Shown here: one piece after another, positions 15,148-17,879 of the stretch
Layout: the number at the start of each line of letters is the position of its first letter
How positions within the stretch are numbered: position 1 is the stretch's first letter
Source: an uncultured Prevotella sp.
GTDB lineage: Bacteria; Bacteroidota; Bacteroidia; Bacteroidales; Bacteroidaceae
Length of the DNA: 17,879 nt
Assembly: GCA_900555035.1 (NCBI GenBank)
Contig: USJX01000058.1
Location: forward strand, 1-17,879
Reading direction: 5' to 3'
Made by a program: the position numbers and the translations under genes
The notes under the pieces: generated by a model
The model's database searches: none
Seen by the model: only the letters and a program-made list of their open reading frames with translations
Told to the model about the DNA's origin: nothing

Positions 15148-15170
15148 AATCCTCTATAGAATCCTCTATA
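15144..15170. repeat. 12-bp tandem duplication across the stop codon
   Basis: ATAGAATCCTCT is present twice head to tail (15144-15155, 15156-15167) plus a further ATA. The first copy contains the TAG stop of the unknown secreted protein. It ends immediately before the bidirectional terminator. Confidence 0.8.
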
Positions 15171-15171
15171 A

Positions 15172-15215
15172 AAAAATAAGGGTGTGGCATCGATTCATGC
15201 CACACCCTTATTTTT
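15172..15215. terminator. Bidirectional terminator between convergent genes
   Basis: A perfect 19-bp stem (15172-15190 with 15197-15215) has the loop CGATTC. The core is GGGTGTGGCAT/ATGCCACACCC, with A-run and T-run ends, so either strand gives a GC stem followed by T residues. It serves the fucosidase operon on the plus strand and the BASS transporter gene, whose stop is at 15220, on the minus strand. Confidence 0.92.
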
Positions 15216-15219
15216 ATTG

Positions 15220-16188
15220 CTACCACTTCAGTCTTCCGTATTTCTCCTTATACCATAGCTGCCAGCCATTCACCAGGTTCTGCCAAACCACATAGGCACC
15301 CGGTGCTACGGCGGCAAGAGGATTCAGGAAGGTGAGGGTGAGCCAGATGCCCACAATGGTATTCTTCTGTCCCAACGCCTGACCGGCACTGATGCTCGCA
15401 TCATAATGTCTGCCCACCGCCTTACCGATGGCAAACTGGACAATACAGACAAAGAGCGGAACGATGAGCAGCAAGGCAAGAATCCATCCCGAAACCTCGG
15501 CATGGAGGATATTGCGAACCGTCTCGCCCATCAGGATAGTAAGGTTGAAGCACCACATATAGAAGCCCAGATCCTTCACGCTCTTCACCTTATCCACCCA
15601 TTTAGGCAGAAACCTGCGGCTCAGCAAAGCCAGAAGCAAAGGAACCACCAGTACCGTGGTTACGTTTCGGAACACCATCGCACTCATAAAAAGAAAGGAA
15701 ACATCTGCCCCCTTCTCCACCATCGGGAAAAGACTAGGAATGATAACCATCGTAAAGACATTGGCTATCACCGTATAAGTTGTCAACGAGCCGATGCTTC
15801 CACCCAACTTCTCCGTCACCACAGCCACGGCAGCCGCCGTAGGACAGATAAAACAGATGAAAGCACCTTCGAGCACCAGCTTGGTTTCATAATTATCTCC
15901 GAATTCGAAGATAAGCACCACCATCATCAGTGCCAGACTGGTTCGGATGAGCTGCAGGATAAAATGCCAAGCCTTCGGTTTCATCTCCTTGATCTCAATC
16001 TTACAGAAGGTAACATAGAGCAAGGCAAAGAGCACCAACGGCATCATATCCACCAGCTTCGGTCCCACCGCATCGCCCAAAGGTTCCAGAAAAGGAATAT
16101 TGGCGAAAATCAGATAGCCCACGGCTCCCAATGCCAGAGAACAGGGCAAAGAAAACTTTCTAAAGAATTTCCACAACCACATACGCAT
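15220..16188 (-). CDS. BASS-family (bile acid:sodium symporter-like) transporter
   Basis: A 322-residue polytopic inner-membrane protein. Family marks are ICPTAAAVAVVTEKLGGS (about 114-131), where one expects the first sodium-site/crossover segment, and SAGQALGQKNTIVG (267-280), the second conserved crossover, followed by FLNPLAAVAPGAYVVWQN. Length is normal. BASS proteins move organic anions such as bile acids, pantothenate, pyruvate or keto acids with sodium; nothing here tells which. The ATG lies at 16186-16188, five bases past the T-run of a terminator-like hairpin. Met3 is a possible alternative start. No Bacteroidota promoter is visible between it and typA, so expression probably depends on readthrough from typA or a promoter I cannot see. 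Confidence 0.85.
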   Translation of the reverse strand: MRMWLWKFFRKFSLPCSLALGAVGYLIFANIPFLEPLGDAVGPKLVDMMPLVLFALLYVTFCKIEIKEMKPKAWHFILQLIRTSLALMMVVLIFEFGDNYETKLVLEGAFICFICPTAAAVAVVTEKLGGSIGSLTTYTVIANVFTMVIIPSLFPMVEKGADVSFLFMSAMVFRNVTTVLVVPLLLALLSRRFLPKWVDKVKSVKDLGFYMWCFNLTILMGETVRNILHAEVSGWILALLLIVPLFVCIVQFAIGKAVGRHYDASISAGQALGQKNTIVGIWLTLTFLNPLAAVAPGAYVVWQNLVNGWQLWYKEKYGRLKW

Positions 16189-16193
16189 ACATT

Positions 16194-16247
16194 AAAAAAG
16201 AATCCCCTGCAAGCAGACTGCCCAGGGCAATCGGCAAGAGGGGATTT
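16194..16247 (-). terminator. Terminator-like long hairpin after typA, abutting the BASS start
   Basis: On the minus strand an outer stem AATCCCCT/AGGGGATT (16239-16246 with 16201-16208) encloses an inner stem. Its core is GATTGCC/GGCAGTC, centred near 16224. The 3' side is followed by C and TTTTTT (16194-16199). This is a typical terminator about 30 bp after the typA stop. It leaves only five bases before the downstream ATG, so it could act as an attenuator, and the AGGGG of its 3' arm would occlude any ribosome site. Confidence 0.7.
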
Positions 16248-16278
16248 CTCACGGATCCATTTATATATAAGCTATAGC

Positions 16279-17879
16279 TTAATCCTTATTACTACGCTTG
16301 CGCTCCAAGTGATCGAGAATCACCTTGCGCATACGCATACTCTTAGGAGTTACCTCTACGTACTCATCCTCGCGAATGTACTCCAGGCACTCCTCAAGGC
16401 TCATCACGGTCTTTGGAATCACGCGAGCCTTATCATCAGAACCGGAAGCACGCACGTTGGTCAGCTGCTTTGCCTTAGTTACGTTAACCACCAGGTCGTT
16501 GTCGTGAACATGCTCACCAACAACCTCGCCGCCGTAAACCTCCTCACCTGGGTCGATGAAGAACTTACCGCGATCCTGCAGCTTATCGATGGCGTAAGCA
16601 TAGGCAGTACCTGTCTCCAGCGCAATCATGCTACCGTTGGAACGGCGGGTAATCTCGCCCTTGTATGGCTGATACTCCTTGAAACGGTGGGCCATGATAG
16701 CCTCACCCTGAGAAGCAGTGAGCACATTGGTACGAAGACCGATGATACCACGTGAAGGAATATCGAACTCGATATCCACACGGTCGCCCATGTTCAACAT
16801 AGAGGTCATATCACCCTTACGACGGGTAACCATATCAATCATCTTAGAAGCGAACTCCTCAGGTACGTTGATGGTCAACTCCTCGATAGGCTCACACTTC
16901 ACACCGTCAATCTCCTTGTAGATAACCTGTGGCTGGCCTACCTGAAGTTCATAGCCCTCACGACGCATGGTCTCGATGAGCACAGAGAGATGGAGCACAC
17001 CACGGCCCGAAACAATCCACTTATCAGTGGTATCCTCGTAAGGCTGAACACGAAGAGCGAGGTTCTTCTCCAACTCCTTGTTCAAGCGCTCCTGGATATG
17101 ACGAGATGTACAGAACTTACCCTCCTTACCGAAGAAAGGAGAATCGTTGATGGTGAAGAGCATACTCATGGTAGGCTCATCAACAGCGATTGGAGGAAGT
17201 GGTTCTGGGTTCTCGAAGTCGCAGATGGTATCACCAATCTCGAACTTCTCCAAACCGACAACGGCACAGATGTCGCCAGAATCCACATGGTCTGTCTTCT
17301 TATGACCCATACCCTCGAAGGTATGGAGTTCCTTGATCTTAGTCTTCTCCTGGGTACCGTCACGATGGCAGATAGTGATGTTCATGCCATCCTTCAAAGT
17401 ACCACGGTGTACACGACCTACGGCGATACGACCGGTGTAAGAGCTATAGTCAAGAGATGTGATCAAGAGCTGAGGAGTACCCTCCAGCTGCTTAGGAGCC
17501 GGGATAATCTCCACAATCTTGTCGAGCAGATAATCGATGTTGTCTGTTGGCTTGTTGTAGTCATCGCTCATCCAGCCATTCTTTGCCGAACCGTAAACTA
17601 CAGTGAAGTCAAGCTGTTCCTCAGTAGCATCGAGGTCGCACATCAGGTCGAACACCATTTCGTACACCTCTTCAGGGCGACAGTTAGGCTTATCTACCTT
17701 ATTAACTACAACGATAGGCTTCAGTCCGAGCTGCAAAGCCTTCTGCAGCACGAAACGAGTCTGAGGCATCGGACCCTCGAAAGCATCGACGAGGAGGAGG
17801 CATCCGTCTGCCATGTTGAGCACGCGCTCCACCTCACCACCGAAGTCAGAGTGTCCAGGAGTATCGAGGATATTAATCT
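16279..17879 (-). CDS. typA: TypA/BipA ribosome-associated GTPase (N terminus outside window)
   Basis: The reading frame stays open to the right edge: reading inward, INILDTPGHSDFGGEVERV contains the G3 motif DTPGH. The visible 532 residues therefore lack only about 70 N-terminal ones (the P-loop and switch I). NKVDKPNCRPEEV (G4) and GSAKNGW (G5) follow. The elongation-factor-like domains include ITSLDYSSYTGRIAVGRVHRG and the TypA C-terminal domain with FIDPGEEVYGGEVVGEH and NVTKAKQLTNVRASG. BipA is a conserved translational GTPase that helps 50S assembly and stress or cold growth. The tail ends in the basic sequence HLERKRSNKD. A GTG inside the frame at 17832 is not the start. A hairpin terminator lies about 30 bp past the stop. 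Confidence 0.97.
   Translation of the reverse strand, partial: INILDTPGHSDFGGEVERVLNMADGCLLLVDAFEGPMPQTRFVLQKALQLGLKPIVVVNKVDKPNCRPEEVYEMVFDLMCDLDATEEQLDFTVVYGSAKNGWMSDDYNKPTDNIDYLLDKIVEIIPAPKQLEGTPQLLITSLDYSSYTGRIAVGRVHRGTLKDGMNITICHRDGTQEKTKIKELHTFEGMGHKKTDHVDSGDICAVVGLEKFEIGDTICDFENPEPLPPIAVDEPTMSMLFTINDSPFFGKEGKFCTSRHIQERLNKELEKNLALRVQPYEDTTDKWIVSGRGVLHLSVLIETMRREGYELQVGQPQVIYKEIDGVKCEPIEELTINVPEEFASKMIDMVTRRKGDMTSMLNMGDRVDIEFDIPSRGIIGLRTNVLTASQGEAIMAHRFKEYQPYKGEITRRSNGSMIALETGTAYAYAIDKLQDRGKFFIDPGEEVYGGEVVGEHVHDNDLVVNVTKAKQLTNVRASGSDDKARVIPKTVMSLEECLEYIREDEYVEVTPKSMRMRKVILDHLERKRSNKD

Noticed and set aside
16257..16269. Three-codon ORF (ATG GAT CCG TGA) on the minus strand before the hairpin, as a leader peptide
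   Set aside because: Too short and with no codon bias that would sense an amino acid; it is likely chance.
16189..16278. Known metabolite riboswitch upstream of the BASS gene
   Set aside because: I checked by eye for TPP-like and SAM-like core sequences and found none. Only the hairpin itself is supported.
15406..16755. 449-codon plus-strand frame over the BASS gene and typA
   Set aside because: It crosses two confident minus-strand genes and the terminator between them. The composition is shadow-like.

Overview
The window reads as ordinary chromosome from a gut-type Bacteroidota, most likely the Prevotella/Segatella (P. copri-like) group. Four things point that way: a MurF-alanine racemase fusion, a GSCFA-family protein, secreted fucosidase and porin genes with Bacteroidota-style signal peptides, and promoters built on the Bacteroidota -7 element TAnnTTTG, some with TTTG 19 bp upstream. 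No tRNA, rRNA, CRISPR array, transposase or phage gene is visible.

Layout, left to right. (1) 1-132 is the tail of an unrecognised + strand gene, closed by a strong terminator. (2) 251-4177, minus strand, is a three-gene uronate/sugar-acid block transcribed gatC-like EIIC permease, then kduI, then an ExuT-like MFS transporter. The KduI carries an N-terminal signal peptide, which suggests an extracytoplasmic isomerase, and the EIIC has no phosphotransferase partner nearby. (3) 4384-10225, minus strand, is an envelope operon yfhO-GSCFA-murF/alr. It is driven by a textbook Bacteroidota promoter at 10256-10286 and closed by a terminator at 4312-4348. (4) 10494-12433, plus strand, holds an outer-membrane beta-barrel protein followed by mtnN (pfs) and luxS, the two steps that detoxify S-adenosylhomocysteine and yield the AI-2 precursor. 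A perfect 11-bp stem terminator follows luxS. (5) 12699-15147, plus strand, is a secreted GH29 alpha-L-fucosidase and a secreted protein of unknown function, preceded by a duplicated promoter element with palindromes. It ends in a 19-bp bidirectional terminator. (6) 15220-17879, minus strand, is a BASS-family transporter behind typA/bipA, whose 5' end lies outside the window.

The unusual parts are the exported KduI with an orphan EIIC permease, the double promoter with flanking palindromes before the fucosidase, the terminator-like hairpin lying directly against the BASS start codon, the unknown fucosidase partner, and a run of short tandem duplications (10 to 21 bp period) at gene boundaries. 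I see no clearly novel defence or mobile system. After start correction no gene-free stretch exceeds about 270 bases.
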